Assembly (NCBI GenBank): GCA_029168955.1
Contig: JAPDOI010001157.1
Coordinates: 124,001 to 188,000 of the forward strand
DNA: 64,000 bases
Direction of reading: 5' to 3'
Source of the DNA: Aplectana chamaeleonis
Lineage: Eukaryota > Nematoda > Chromadorea > Rhabditida > Cosmocercidae
Positions within the stretch are counted from its first letter, which is position 1; the number at the start of each line of letters is the position of its first letter. Positions 49,701-62,840 of this stretch are shown here, in pieces. The notes under the pieces are model-generated. The model did not search any database, was not told the DNA's origin, and was given only the letters and a program-made list of their open reading frames with translations. Made by a program: the position numbers and the translations under genes.

Positions 49701-52700
49701 CCCTTGAAAAAATCGGAGAATTTCTCACACCCGTGTCAGAAATGGGTTTCAACCCCCTTGAAAAAATCGGAGAATTTCTCACACCCGTGTCAGAAATGCT
49801 CCCACCCAGGTTTCAACCCCTTGAAAAAATCGGAGAATTTCTCACACCCGGGTCAGAAATGGGTTTCAACCCCTTGAAAAAAATCGGAGAATTTCTCATA
49901 CCCTTGTCAGAAATGGGTTTCAACCCCTTGAAAAAATCGGAGAATTTCTCATACCCTTGTCAGAAATGGGTTTCAACCCCTTGAAAAAATCGGAGAATTT
50001 CTCACCCCGGGTCAGAAATGGGTTTCAACCCCTTGAAAAAAATCGGAGAATTTCTCATACCCTTGTCAGAAATGGGTTTCAACCCCTTGAAAAAATCGGA
50101 GAATTTCTCACACCCGTGTCAGAAATGCTCCCCCCGGGGTTTCAACCCCTTGAAAAAAATCGGAGAATTTCTCACACCAGTGTCAGAAATGCTCCCACCC
50201 AGGGGTCTCAACCATTGAAAAAAATCGGAGAATCTCTCGCACCCGTGTCAGAAATGGGTTTCAACCCCTTGAAAAAAATCGGAGAATTTCTCACACCCGG
50301 GTCAGAAATGGGTTTCAACCCCTTGAAAAAAATCGGAGAATTTCTCACACCCGTGTCAGAAATGCTCCCACCCAAGGGTTTCAACCCCTTGAAAAAATCG
50401 TAGAATTTCTCTCACCCGGGTCAGAAATGGGTTTCAACCCCTTGAAAAAAATCGGAGAATTTCTCATACCCGTGTCAGAAATGGGTTTCAACCCCTTGAA
50501 AAAAATCGGAGAATTTCTCATACCCGTGTCAGAAATGGGTTTCAACCCCTTGAAAAAAATCGGAGAATTTCTCACACCCGGGTCAGAAATGGGTTTCAAC
50601 CCCTTGAAAAAAATCGGAGAATTTCTCATACCCGTGTCAGAAATGGGTTTCAACCCCTTGAAAAAAATCGGAGAATTTCTCACACCCGTGTCAGAAATGC
50701 TCCCACCCAAGGGTTTCAACCCCTTGAAAAAATCGTAGAATTTCTCTCACCCGGGTCAGAAATGGGTTTCAACCCCTTGAAAAAAATCGGAGATTTTCTC
50801 ACACCCGGGTCAGAAATGCTCCCACCCAGAGTTTCAACGCCTTGAAAAAATCGGAGAATTTCTCATACCCTTGTCAGAAATGGGTTTCAACCCCTTGAAA
50901 AAATCGGAGAATTTCTCACACCCGGGTCAGAAATGGGTTTCAACCCCTTGAAAAAAATCGGAGAATTTCTCACACCCGTGTCAGAAATGCTCCCACCCAA
51001 GGGTTTCAACCCCTTGAAAAAATCGAAGAATTTCTCATACCCGTGTCAGAAATGGGTTTCAACCCCTTGAAAAAAATCGGAGATTTTCTCACACCCGTGT
51101 CAGAAATGCTCCCACCCAAGGGTTTCAACCCCTTGAAAAAATCGTAGAATTTCTCTCACCCGGGTCAGAAATGGGTTTCAACCCCTTGAAAAAATCGGAG
51201 AATTTCTCACACCCGGGTCAGAAATGGGTTTCAACCCCTTGAAAAAAATCGGAGAATTTCTCATACCCGTGTCAGAAATGGGTTTCAACCCCTTGAAAAA
51301 ATCGGAGAATTTCTCACACCCGGGTCAGAAATGGGTTTCAACCCCTTGAAAAAAATCGGAGAATTTCTCACACCCGGGTCAGAAATGGGTTTCAACCCCT
51401 TGAAAAAATCGGAGAATTTCTCATACCCTTGCCAGAAATGGCTTTCCACCCCTTTGAATAAATCGGAGATTTTCTCACACCCGTGTCAGAAATGCTCCCA
51501 CCCAGGGTTTCAACCCCTTGAAAAAATCGGAGAATTTCTCACACCCGTGTCAGAAATGCTGGGTTTCAACCCCTTGAAAAAATCGGAGAATTTCTCACAC
51601 CGTGTCAGAAATGTCACCCAGGGTTTCAACCCTTGAAAAAATCGGAGATTTTCTCATACCCGTGTCAGAAATGGGTTTCAACCCCTTGAAAAAAATCGGA
51701 GAATTTCTCACACCCGTGTCAGAAATGCTCCCACCCAGAGGTTTCAACCCCTTGAAAAAATCGGAGAATTTCTCACACCCGTGCCAGAAATGCTCCCACC
51801 CAGAGGTTTCAACCCCTTGAAAAAATCGGAGAATTTCTCACACCCGTGTCAGAAATGGGTTTCAACCCCTTGAAAAAATCGGAGAATTTCTCACACCCGT
51901 GTCAGAAATGGGTTTCAACCCCTTGAAAAAATCGGAGAATTTCTCACACCCGTGTCAGAAATGCTCCCACCCAGAGTTTCAACCCCTTGAAAAAATCGGA
52001 GAATTTCTCACACCCGTGTCAGAAATGCTCCCACCCAGGGGGTTTCAACCCCTTGAAAAAATCGGAGAATTTCTCACACCCGTGTCAGAAATGGGTTTCA
52101 ACCCCTTGAAAAAATCGGAGAATTTCTCACACCCGTGTCAGAAATGCTCCCACCCAGGAGTTTCAACCCCTTGAAAAATCGAGAATTTCTCACACCCGTG
52201 TCAGAAATGCTCCCACCCAGGGTTTTCAACCCCTTGAAAAAATCGTAGAATTTCTCTCACCCGGGTCAGAAATGGGTTTCAACCCCTTGAAAAAAATCGG
52301 AGAATTTCTCATACCCTTGTCAGAAATGGGTTTCAACCCCTTGCGAAAATCGGAGAATTTCTCACACCCGTGTCAGAAATGCTCCCACCCAAGGGTTTCA
52401 ACCCCTTGAAAAAATCGTAGAATTTCTCTCACCCGGGTCAGAAATGGGTTTCAACCCCTTGAAAAAAATCGGAGAATTTCTCATACCCGTGTCAGAAATG
52501 GGTTTCAACCCCTTGAAAAAAATCGGAGAATTTCTCACACCCGGGTCAGAAATGGGTTTCAACCCCTTGAAAAAATCGGAGAATTTCTCACACCCAGGTC
52601 AGAAATGGGTTTCAACCCCTTGAAAAAAATCGGAGAATTTCTCACACCCGGGTCAGAAATGGGTTTCAACCCCTTGAAAAAATCGGAGAATTTCTCACAC

Positions 52701-55700
52701 CCGGGTCAGAAATGGGTTTCAACCCCTTGAAAAAAATCGGAGAATTTCTCATACCCGTGTCAGAAATGGGTTTCAACCCCTTGAAAAAATCGGAGAATTT
52801 CTCACACTCGGGTCAGAAATGGGTTTCAACCCCTTGAAAAATCGTAGAATTTCTCTCACCCGGGTCAGAAATGCTCCCACCCAAGGGTTTCAACCCCTTG
52901 AAAAAAATCGGAGAATTTTTCATCCCGGTGTCAGAAATGGGTTTCAACCCCTTGAAAAAAATCGGAGAATTACTCATACCCGTGTCAGAAATGCTCCCAC
53001 CCAAGGGTTTCAACCCCTTGAAAAAATCGTAGAATTTCTCTCACCCGTGTCGAAATGCTCCCACCCAGGGGTTTCAACCCCTTGAAAAAATCGGAGAATT
53101 TCTCACACCCGTGTCAGAAATGCTCCCACCCAGGTTTCAACCCCTTGAAAAAAATCGGAGAATTTCTCACACCCGTGTCAGAAATGCTCCCACCCAGGGT
53201 TTCAACCCCTTGAAAAAAATCGGAGAATTTCTCACACCCGGGTCAGAAATGGGTTTCAACCCCTTGAAAAAAATCGGAGAATTTCTCATACCCGTGTCAG
53301 AAATGGGTTTCAACCCCTTGAAAAAAATCGGAGAATTTCTCACACCCGGGTCAGAAATGGGTTTCAACCCCTTGAAAAAATCGGAGAATTTCTCACACCC
53401 AGGTCAGAAATGGGTTTCATCTCCTTGAAAAAATCGAATTTCTCATACCCGTGTCGAAATGGGTTTCAACCCCTTTGAAAAAATCGGAGAATTTCTCACA
53501 CCCGTGTCAGAAATGGGTTTCAACCCCTTGAAAAAATCGGAGAATTTCTCACACCCGGGTCAGAAATGGGTTTCAACCCCTTGAAAAAAATCGGAGAATT
53601 TCTCACACCCGTGTCAGAAATGCTCCCACCCAAGGGTTTCAACCCCTTGAAAAAATCGTAGAATTTCTCTCACCCGGGTCAGAAATGGGTTTCAACCCCT
53701 TGAAAAAAATCGGAGAATTTCTCATACCCTTGTCAGAAATGGGTTTCAACCCCTTGCGAAAATCGGAGAATTTCTCACACCCGTGTCAGAAATGCTCTCA
53801 CCCGGTGGATTCAACCCCTTGAAAAAAATCGGAGAATTTCTCACACCCGTGTCAGAAATGGGTTTCAACCCCTTGAAAAAAATCGGAGAATTTCTCACAC
53901 CCGTGTCAGAAATGCTGGAGTTTCAACCCCTTGAAAAAATCGGAGAATTTCTCACACCCGTGTCAGAAATGGGTTTCAACCCCTTGAAAAAATCGGAGAA
54001 TTTCTCACACCCGTGTCAGAAATGGGTTTCAACCCCTTGAAAAAAATCGAGAATTTCTCACACCCGTGTCAGAAATGCTCCCACCGAGGTTTCAACCCTT
54101 GAAAAAATCGGAGAATCTCTCACACCCGTGTCAGAAATGCTCCCACCCAGGGGTTTCAACCCCTTGAAAAAATCGGAGAATTTCTCACACCCGGGTCAGA
54201 AATGGGTTTCAACCCCTTGAAAAAAATCGGAGAATTTCTCACACCCGGGTCAGAAATGGGTTTCAACCCCTTGAAAAAAATCGGAGAATTTCTCACACCC
54301 GGGTCAGAAATGGGTTTCAACCCCTTGAAAAAATCGGAGAATTTCTCACACCCAGGTCAGAAATGGGTTTCAACCCCTTGAAAAAAATCGGAGAATTTCT
54401 CACACCCGGGTCAGAAATGGGTTTCAACCCCTTGAAAAAAATCGGAGAATTTCTCACACCCAGGTCAGAAATGGGTTTCAACCCCTTGAAAAAAATCGGA
54501 GAATTTCTCACACCCGGGTCAGAAATGGGTTTCAACCCCTTGAAAAAATCGGAGAATTTCTCACACCCAGGTCAGAAATGCTCCACCCAGGGTTTCAACC
54601 CCTTGAAAAAATCGGAGAATTTCTCACACCCGTGTCAGAAATGGGTTTCAACCCCTTGAAAAATCGGAGAATTTCTCACACCCGTGTCAGAAATGGGTTT
54701 CAACCCTTGAAAAAATTCGCAGAATTTCTCCCCCCGGGTCAGAAATGGGTTTCAACCCCTTGAAAAAATCGGAGAATTTCTCACACCCGTGTCAGAAATG
54801 CTCCCACCCAAGGGTTTCAACCCCTTGAAAAAATCGTAGAATTTCTCTCACCCGGGTCAGAAATGGGTTTCAACCCCTTGAAAAAAATCGGAGAATTTCA
54901 CACCAAGTCAGAATGGGTTTCAACCCCTTGAAAAAATCGGAGAATTTCTCACACCCGTGTCAGAAATGGGTTTCAACCCCTTGAAAAAATCGGAGAATTT
55001 CTCACACCCGTGTCAGAAATGCTTTCAACCCCTTGAAAAAATCGGAGAATTTCTCACACCCGTGTCAGAAATGGGTTTCAACCCCTTGAAAAAATCGGAG
55101 AATTTCTCACACCCGTGTCAGAAATGGGTTTCAACCCCTTGAAAAAATCGGAGAATTTCTCACACCCGTGTCAGAAATGGGTTTCAACCCCTTGAAAAAA
55201 TCGGAGAATTTCTCACACCCGTGTCAGAAATGCTCCCACCCAGGGTTTCAACCCCTTGAAAAAATCGGAGAATTTCTCACACCCGTGTCAGAAATGGGTT
55301 TCAACCCCTTGAAAAAATCGGAGAATTTCTCACACCCGTGTCAGAAATGCTCCCACCCAGGGTTTCAACCCCTTGAAAAAATCGGAGAATTTCTCACACC
55401 CGTGTCAGAAATGCTCCCACCCAGGAGTTTCAACCCCTTGAAAAAATCGGAGAATTTCTCACACCCGTGTCAGAAATGGGTTTCAACCCCTTGAAAAAAT
55501 CGGAGAATTTCTCACACCCGTGTCAGAAATGGGTTTCAACCCCTTGAAAAAATCGGAGAATTTCTCACACCCGTGTCAGAAATGGGTTTCAACCCCTTGA
55601 AAAAATCGGAGAATTTCTCACACCCGTGTCAGAAATGCTCCCACCCAGAGGTTTCAACCCCTTGAAAAAAATCGGAGAATTTCTCACACCCGTGTCAGAA

Positions 55701-58700
55701 ATGGGTTTCAACCCCTTGAAAAAATCGGAGAATTTCTCACACCCGTGTCAGAAATGGGTTTCAACCCCTTGAAAAAATCGGAGAATTTCTCACACCCGTG
55801 TCAGAAATGGGTTTCAACCCCTTGAAAAAATCGGAGAATTTCTCACACCCGTGTCAGAAATGCTCCCACCCAGGGTTTCAACCCTTGAAAAAATCGGAGA
55901 ATTTCTCACACCCGTGTCAGAAATGCTCCCACCCAGGGGTTCCAACCCCTTGAAAAAAATCGGAGAATTTCTCACACCCGTGTCAGAGATGCTCCCACCC
56001 AAGGGTTTCAACCCCTTGCAAAAATCGTAGAATTTCTCACACCCGGGTCAGAAATGGGTTTCAACCCCTTGAAAAAAATCGGAGAATTTCTCATACCCTT
56101 GTCAGAAATGGGTTTCAACCCCTTGAAAAAATCGGAGAATTTCTCACACCCGTGTCAGAAATGCTCCCACCCAAGGGTTTCAACCCCTTGAAAAAATCGT
56201 AGAATTTCTCTCACCCGGGTCAGAAATGGGTTTCAACCCCTTGAAAAAAATCGGAGATTTTCTCACACCCGTGTCAGAAATGCTCCCACCCAAGGGTTTC
56301 AACCCCTTGAAAAAATCGGAGAATTTCTCACACTCGTGTCAGAAATGCTCCCACCCAAGGGTTTCAACCCCTTGAAAAAATCGGAGAATTTCTCACACCC
56401 AGGTCAGAAATGGGTTTCAACCCCTTGAAAAAAATCGGAGAATTTCTCACACCCGGGTCAGAAATGGGTTTCAACCCCTTGAAAAAATCGGAGAATTTCT
56501 CACACCCGGGTCAGAAATGGGTTTCAACCCCTTGAAAAAAATCGGAGAATTTCTCACACCCGTGTCAGAAATGCTCCCACCCAAGGGTTTCAACCCCTTG
56601 AAAAAATCGTAGAATTTCTCTCACCCGTGTCAGAAATGCTCCCACCCAAGGGTTTCAACCCCTTAAAAAAATCGTAGAATTTCTCTCACCCGGGTCAGAA
56701 ATGGGTTTCAACCCCTTGAAAAAAATCGGAGATTTTCTCACACCCGGGTCAGAAATGCTCCCACCCAGGGTTCCAACCCCTTGAAAAAATCGGAGAATTT
56801 CTCACACCCGTGTCAGAAATGCTCCCACCCAGAGTTCCAACCCTTGAAAAAATCGGAGAATTTCTCACACCCGTGTCAGAAATGCTCCCCACCCAGGGTT
56901 TCAACCCCTTGAAAAAATCGGAGAATTTCTCACACCCGTGTCAGAAATGCTCCACCCAGGAGTTCAACCCCTTGAAAAAAATCGGAGAATTTCTCACACC
57001 CGTGTCAGAAATGCTCCCACCCAGGGGTTTCAACCCCTTGAAAAAATCGGAGAATTTCTCACACCCGTGTCAGAAATGGGTTTCAACCCCTTGAAAAAAT
57101 CGGAGAATTTCTCACACCCGTGTCAGAAATGCTCCCACCCAGGGTTTCAACCCCTTGAAAAAATCGGAGAATTTCTCACACCCGTGTCAGAAATGCTCCC
57201 ACCCAGGGTTTCAACCCCTTGAAAAAATCGGAGAATTTCTCACACCCGTGTCAGAAATGCTCCCACCCAGGGGTTTCAACCCCTTGAAAAAGTCGGAGAA
57301 TTTCTCACACCCGTGTCAGAAATGGGGTTTCAACCCCTTTGAAAAAAATCGGAGAATTTCTCACACCCGTGTCAGAAATGCTCCCCACCCAGGAGTTTCA
57401 ACCCCTTGAAAAAATCGGAGAATTTCTCACACCCGTGTCAGAAATGCTCCACCCAGGGTTTCAACCCTTGAAAAAATCGGAGAATTTCTCACACCCGTGT
57501 CAAATGCTCCCACCCAGAGTTTCAACCCCTTGAAAAAATCGGAGAATTTCTCACACCCGTGTCAGAAATGCTCCCACCCAGGGGTTTCAACCCCTTGAAA
57601 AAATCGGAGAATTTCTCACACCCGTGTCAGAAATGGTTTCAACCCAAAAATCTCCCACCCGCAGATGGGTTTCAACCCCTTGAAAAAATCGGAGAATTTC
57701 TCATACCCGTGTCAGAAATGGGTTTCAACCCCTTGAAAAAATCGGAGAATTTCTCACACCCGGGTCAGAAATGGGTTTCAACCCCTTGAAAAAAATCGGA
57801 GAATTTCTCACACCCGTGTCAGAAATGCTCCCACCCAAGGGTTTCAACCCCTTGAAAAAATCGAAGAATTTCTCTCACCCGTGTCAGAAATGGGTTTCAA
57901 CCCCTTGAAAAAATCGGAGAATTTCTCACACTCGGGTCAGAAATGGGTTTCAACCCCTTGAAAAATCGTAGAATTTCTCTCACCCGGGTCAGAAATGGGT
58001 TTCAACCCCTTGAAAAATCGGAGAATTTCTCATACCCGTGTCAGAAATGGGTTTCAACCCCTTGAAAAAATCGGAGAATTTCTCACACCCGGGTCAGAAA
58101 TGGGTTTCAACCCTTGAAAAAATCGGAGAATTTCTCACACCCGTGTCAGAAATGCTCCCAGGGTTTCAACCCCTTGAAAAAATCGGAGAATTTCTCACAC
58201 CCGTGTCAGAAATGCTCCCACCCAGTTCAACCCCTTGAAAAAATTCAAATTTCTCACACCCGTGTCAGAAATGCTCCCACCCAGAGTTTCCAACCCCTTG
58301 AAAAAAATCGGAGAATTTCTCACACCCGTGTCAGAAATGCTCCCCACCCAGGGTTCCAACCCCTTGAAAAAATCGGAGAATTTCTCACACCCGTGTCAGA
58401 AATGCTCCCACCCAGGGGTTTCAACCCCTTGAAAAAATCGGAGAATTTCTCACACCCGTGTCAGAAATGCTCCCACCCAGGAGTTTCAACCCCCTGAAAA
58501 AAAACGGAGAATTTCTCACACCCGTGTCAGAAATGCTCCCACCCAGGGGTTTCAACCCCTTGAAAAAAACGGAGAATTTCTCACACCCGTGTCAGAAATC
58601 CCCCCACCCCGAGGTTTCATACCCTTGAAAAAATCGGAGAGTTTCTCACACCCGTGGCAGGAATGCTCCCACCCAGTGGTTTTAACCCCTTGAAAAAATC

Positions 58701-59399
58701 GGAGAGTTTCTCACACCCGTGTCAGAAATGGGTTTCAACCCCTTGAAAAAAATCGGAGAATTTCACACGTGTCAGAAATGGGGTTTCAACCCTTGAAAAA
58801 AATCGGAGAATTTCTCACACCCGTGTCAGAAATGCTCCCACCCAGGAGTTTCAACCCCTTGAAAAAAATCGGAGAATTTCTCACACCCGTGTCAGAAATG
58901 GGTTTCAACCCCCTTGAAAAAATCGGAGATTTTCTCACCGTGTCAGAAATGGGTTTCAACCCCTTGAAAAAATCGGAGAATTTCTCACACCCGTGTCAGA
59001 AATGCTCCCACCCAGGGTTCAACCCCTTGAAAAAATCGGAGAATTTCTCACACCCGTGTCAGAAATGGGTTTCAACCCCTTGAAAAAATCGGAGAATTTC
59101 TCACACCCGTGTCAGAAATGGGGTTTCAACCCCTTGAAAAAATCGGAGAATTTCTCACACCCGTGTCAGAAATGCTCCCACCCAGGAGTTTCAACCCTTG
59201 AAAAAATCGGAGAATTTCTCACACCCGTGTCAGAAATGCTCCCACCCAGAGGTTTCAACCCCTTGAAAAAATCGGAGAATTTCTCACACCCGTGTCAGAA
59301 ATGGGTTTCAACCCCTTGAAAAAATCGGAGAATTTCTCACACCCGTGTCAGAAATGGGTTTCAACCCCTTGAAAAAAGTCGGAGAATTTCTCACACCCG

Positions 59400-59885
59400 T
59401 GTCAGAAATGCTCCCCCCAGGGGTTTCAACCCCTTGAAAAAAATCGGAGAATTTTTCACACCCGTGTCAGAAATGCTCCCCCCAGGGGTTTCAACCCCTT
59501 GAAAAAATCGGAGAATTTCTCACACCCGTGTCAGAAATGCTCCCCCCGGGGTTTCAACCCCTTGAAAAAAATCGGAGAATCTCTCACACCAGTGTCAGAA
59601 ATGCTCCCCCAGGGGTTTCAACCCCTCGAAAAAAAATCGGAGAATTTCTCACACCCGTGTCAGAAACGCTCCCCCCGGGGTTTCAACCCCTTGAAAAAAA
59701 TCGGAGAATCTCTCGCACCCGTGTCAGAAATGCTCCCCCCAGGGGTTTCAACCCCTTGAAAAAAATCGGAGAATCTCTCACACCCGTGTCAGAAATGCTC
59801 CCCCCGGGGTTTCAACCCCTTGAAAAAAATCGGAGAATTTCTCACACCAGTGTCAGAAATGCTCCCCCAGGCGTTTCAACCCCTT
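59400..59885 (+). repeat. Satellite B cassette with CTCCCCCCAGG / CTCCCCCCGGGG units
   Basis: Eight or so consecutive units have a shortened middle block (CTCCCCCCAGGGG, CTCCCCCCGGGG or CTCCCCCAGG) in place of CTCCCACCCAGG. They alternate with GAGAATCTCTC and ACACCAGTGTCAG variants. Related units occur at 25145-25420 and at 50128-50180, showing that this cassette has moved or been exchanged within the array. Confidence 0.8.
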
Positions 59886-62270
59886 GAAAAAATCGGAGAA
59901 TTTCTCACACCCGTGTCAGAAATGCTCCCACCCAGGGTTTCAACCCCTTGAAAAAATCGGAGAATTTCTCACACCCGTGTCAGAAATGCTCCACCCAGGG
60001 TTCCAACCCCTTGAAAAAATCGGAGAATTTCTCACACCCGTGTCAGAAATGGGTTTCAACCCCTTGAAAAAATCGGAGAATTTCTCACACCCGTGTCAGA
60101 AATGCTCCCACCCAGGGTTTCAACCCCTTGAAAAAATCGGAGAATTTCTCACACCCGTGTCAGAAATGCTCCCACCCAGAGGTTTCAACCCCTTGAAAAA
60201 AATCGGAGAATTTCTCACATACCCGTGTCAGAAATGCTCCCACCCAGGGGTTTCAACCCCTTGAAAAAAATCGGAGAATTTCTCACACCCGTGTCAGAAA
60301 TGCTCCCACCCAGGAGTTTCAACCCTTGAAAAAAATCGGAGAATTTCTCACACCCGTGTCAGAAATGGGTTTCAACCCCTTGAAAAAATCGGAGAATTTC
60401 TCACACCCGTGTCAGAAATGCTCCCACCCAGGGTTTCAACCCTTGAAAAAAATCGGAGAATTTCTCACACCCGTGTCAGAAATGGGTTTCAACCCCTTGA
60501 AAAAATCGGAGAATTTCTCACACCCGTGTCAGAAATGCTCCCACCCAGAGTTTCAACCCCTTGAAAAAAATCGGAGAATTTCTCATACCCTTGTCAGAAA
60601 TGGGTTTCAACCCCTTGAAAAAATCGGAGAATTTCTCACACCCGTGTCAGAAATGCTCCCACCCAAGGGTTTCAACCCCTTGAAAAAATCGTAGAATTTC
60701 TCTCACCCGGGTCAGAAATGGGTTTCAACCCCTTGAAAAAAATCGGAGAATTTCTCATACCCGTGTCAGAAATGGGTTTCAACCCCTTGAAAAAAATCGG
60801 AGAATTTCTCATACCCGTGTCAGAAATGGGTTTCAACCCCTTGAAAAAAATCGGAGAATTTCTCACACCCGTGTCAGAAATGCTCCCACCCAAGGGTTTC
60901 AACCCCTTGAAAAAATCGTAGAATTTCTCTCACCCGGGTCAGAAATGGGTTTCAACCCCTTGAAAAAAATCGGAGAATTTCTCACACCCGGGTCAGAAAT
61001 GCTCCCACCCAAGGGTTTCAACCCCTTGAAAAAAACGTAGAAGTTCTCTCACCCGGGTCAGAAATGCTCCCACCCAGGTTTCAACCCCTTGAAAAAAATC
61101 GGAGAATTTCTCACACCCGTGTCAGAAAATGCTCCCACCCAGAGGTTTCCACCCCCCTGAAAAAAATCGGAGAATTTCTCACACCCGGGTCAGAAATGGG
61201 TTTCAACCCCTTGAAAAAAATCGGAGAATTTCTCACACCCGGGTCAGAAATGGGTTTCAACCCCTTGAAAAAATCGGAGAATTTCTCACACCCGGGTCAG
61301 AAATGGGTTTCAACCCCTTGAAAAAATCGGAGAATTTCTCACACCCGGGTCAGAAATGGGTTTCAACCCCTTGAAAAAAATCGGAGAATTTCTCACACCC
61401 GGGTCAGAAATGGGTTTCAACCCCTTGAAAAAAATCGGAGAATTTCTCACACCCGGGTCAGAAATGGGTTTCAACCCCTTGAAAAAAATCGGAGAATTTC
61501 TCACACCCGGGTCAGAAATGGGTTTCAACCCCTTGAAAAAAATCGGAGAATTTCTCATACCCGTGTCAGAAATGGGTTTCAACCCCTTGAAAAAAATCGG
61601 AGAATTTCTCATACCCGTGTCAGAAATGGGTTTCAACCCCTTGAAAAAAATCGGAGAATTTCTCACACCCGGGTCAGAAATGGGTTTCAACCCCTTGAAA
61701 AAAATCGGAGAATTTCTCACACCCGGGTCAGAAATGGGTTTCAACCCCTTGAAAAAAATCGGAGAATTTCTCACACCCAGGTCAGAAATGCTCCCACCCA
61801 AGGGTTTCAACCCTTGAAAAAATCGGAGAATTTCTCACACCCGTGTCAGAAATGCTCCCACCCAGGAGTTTCAACCCCTTGAAAAAAATCGGAGAATTTC
61901 TCACACCCGTGTCAGAAATCCCACCCAGGGTTTCAACCCCTTGAAAAAATCGGAGAATTTCTCACACCCGTGTCAGAAATGCTCCCACCCAGGGTTTCAA
62001 CCCCTTGAAAAAAATCGGAGAATTTCTCACACCCGTGTCAGAAATGCTCCCACCCAGAAATGGTTTCAACCCCTTGAAAAAATCGGAGAATTTCTCACAC
62101 CCGTGTCAGAAATGCTCCCACCCGGGTTTCAACCCCTTGAAAAAATCGGAGAATTTCTCACACCCGTGTCAGAAATGCTCCCACCCAGGAGTTTCAACCC
62201 CTTGAAAAAATCGGAGAATTTCTCACACCCGTGTCAGAAATGCTGGGTTTTCAACCCCTTTAAAAAATCG

Positions 62271-62770
62271 GAGAATTTCTCACATCCGTGTCAGAAATGC
62301 TCCCACCCAGGGGTTTCAACCCTTTTAAAAATCGGAGAATTTCTCACATCCGTGTCAGAAATGCTCCCACCCAGGGGTTTCAACCCCTTGAGAAAAATCG
62401 AAGATTTTCTCACACTCGTGTCAGAAATGCTCCCACCCAGGAGTTTCAACCCCTTTAAAAAATCGGGGAATTTCTCACATCCGTTTCAGAAATGCTCCCA
62501 CCCAGGGGTTTCAACCCCTTAAAAAAATCGGAGAATTTCTCACATCCGTGTCAGAAATGCTCCCACCCAGGAGTTTCAACCCCTTTAAAAAATCGGGGAA
62601 TTTCTCACATCCGTGTCAGAAATGCTCCCACCCAGGGGTTTCAACCCTTTTAAAAAATCGGAGAATTCCTCACACCCGTGTCAGAAATGCTCCCACCCAG
62701 GGGTTTCAACCCTTTTAAAAATCGGAGAATTTCTCACACTCGTGTCAGAAATGCTCCCACCCAGGGGTTT
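62271..62770 (+). repeat. Satellite B variant cassette, copy 2
   Basis: Carries CACATCCG, CCCTTTTAAAAATCGG, CACACTCGTG and TTTAAAAAATCGGGGAAT, including the rare CCGTTTCAG unit followed by CCCCTTAAAAAAATCGG, as at 43470-43560. It is longer than copy 1, consistent with extra rounds of local duplication. Confidence 0.85.
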
Positions 62771-62840
62771 CAACCATTTGAAAAAAATCGGAGAATTTCT
62801 CACACCCGTGTCAGAAATGGGTTTCAACCCCTTGAGAAAA

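Larger units (their letters stand above)
44871..62840. repeat. Satellite B, domain mixed with 54-bp deletion monomers
   Basis: From about 44872 many units read GTCAGAAATGGGTTTCAACC, lacking the 12-bp block CTCCCACCCAGG. This gives 54-bp units (53 with a short A-run) among 65/66-bp units. The last clear one is at about 62811. None was found in the preceding 29 kb. A run of about eleven consecutive deletion units lies at 61190-61790, nearly identical apart from ACACCCG or ATACCCG. Truncated or fused units are also much commoner here than to the left. Confidence 0.9.
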
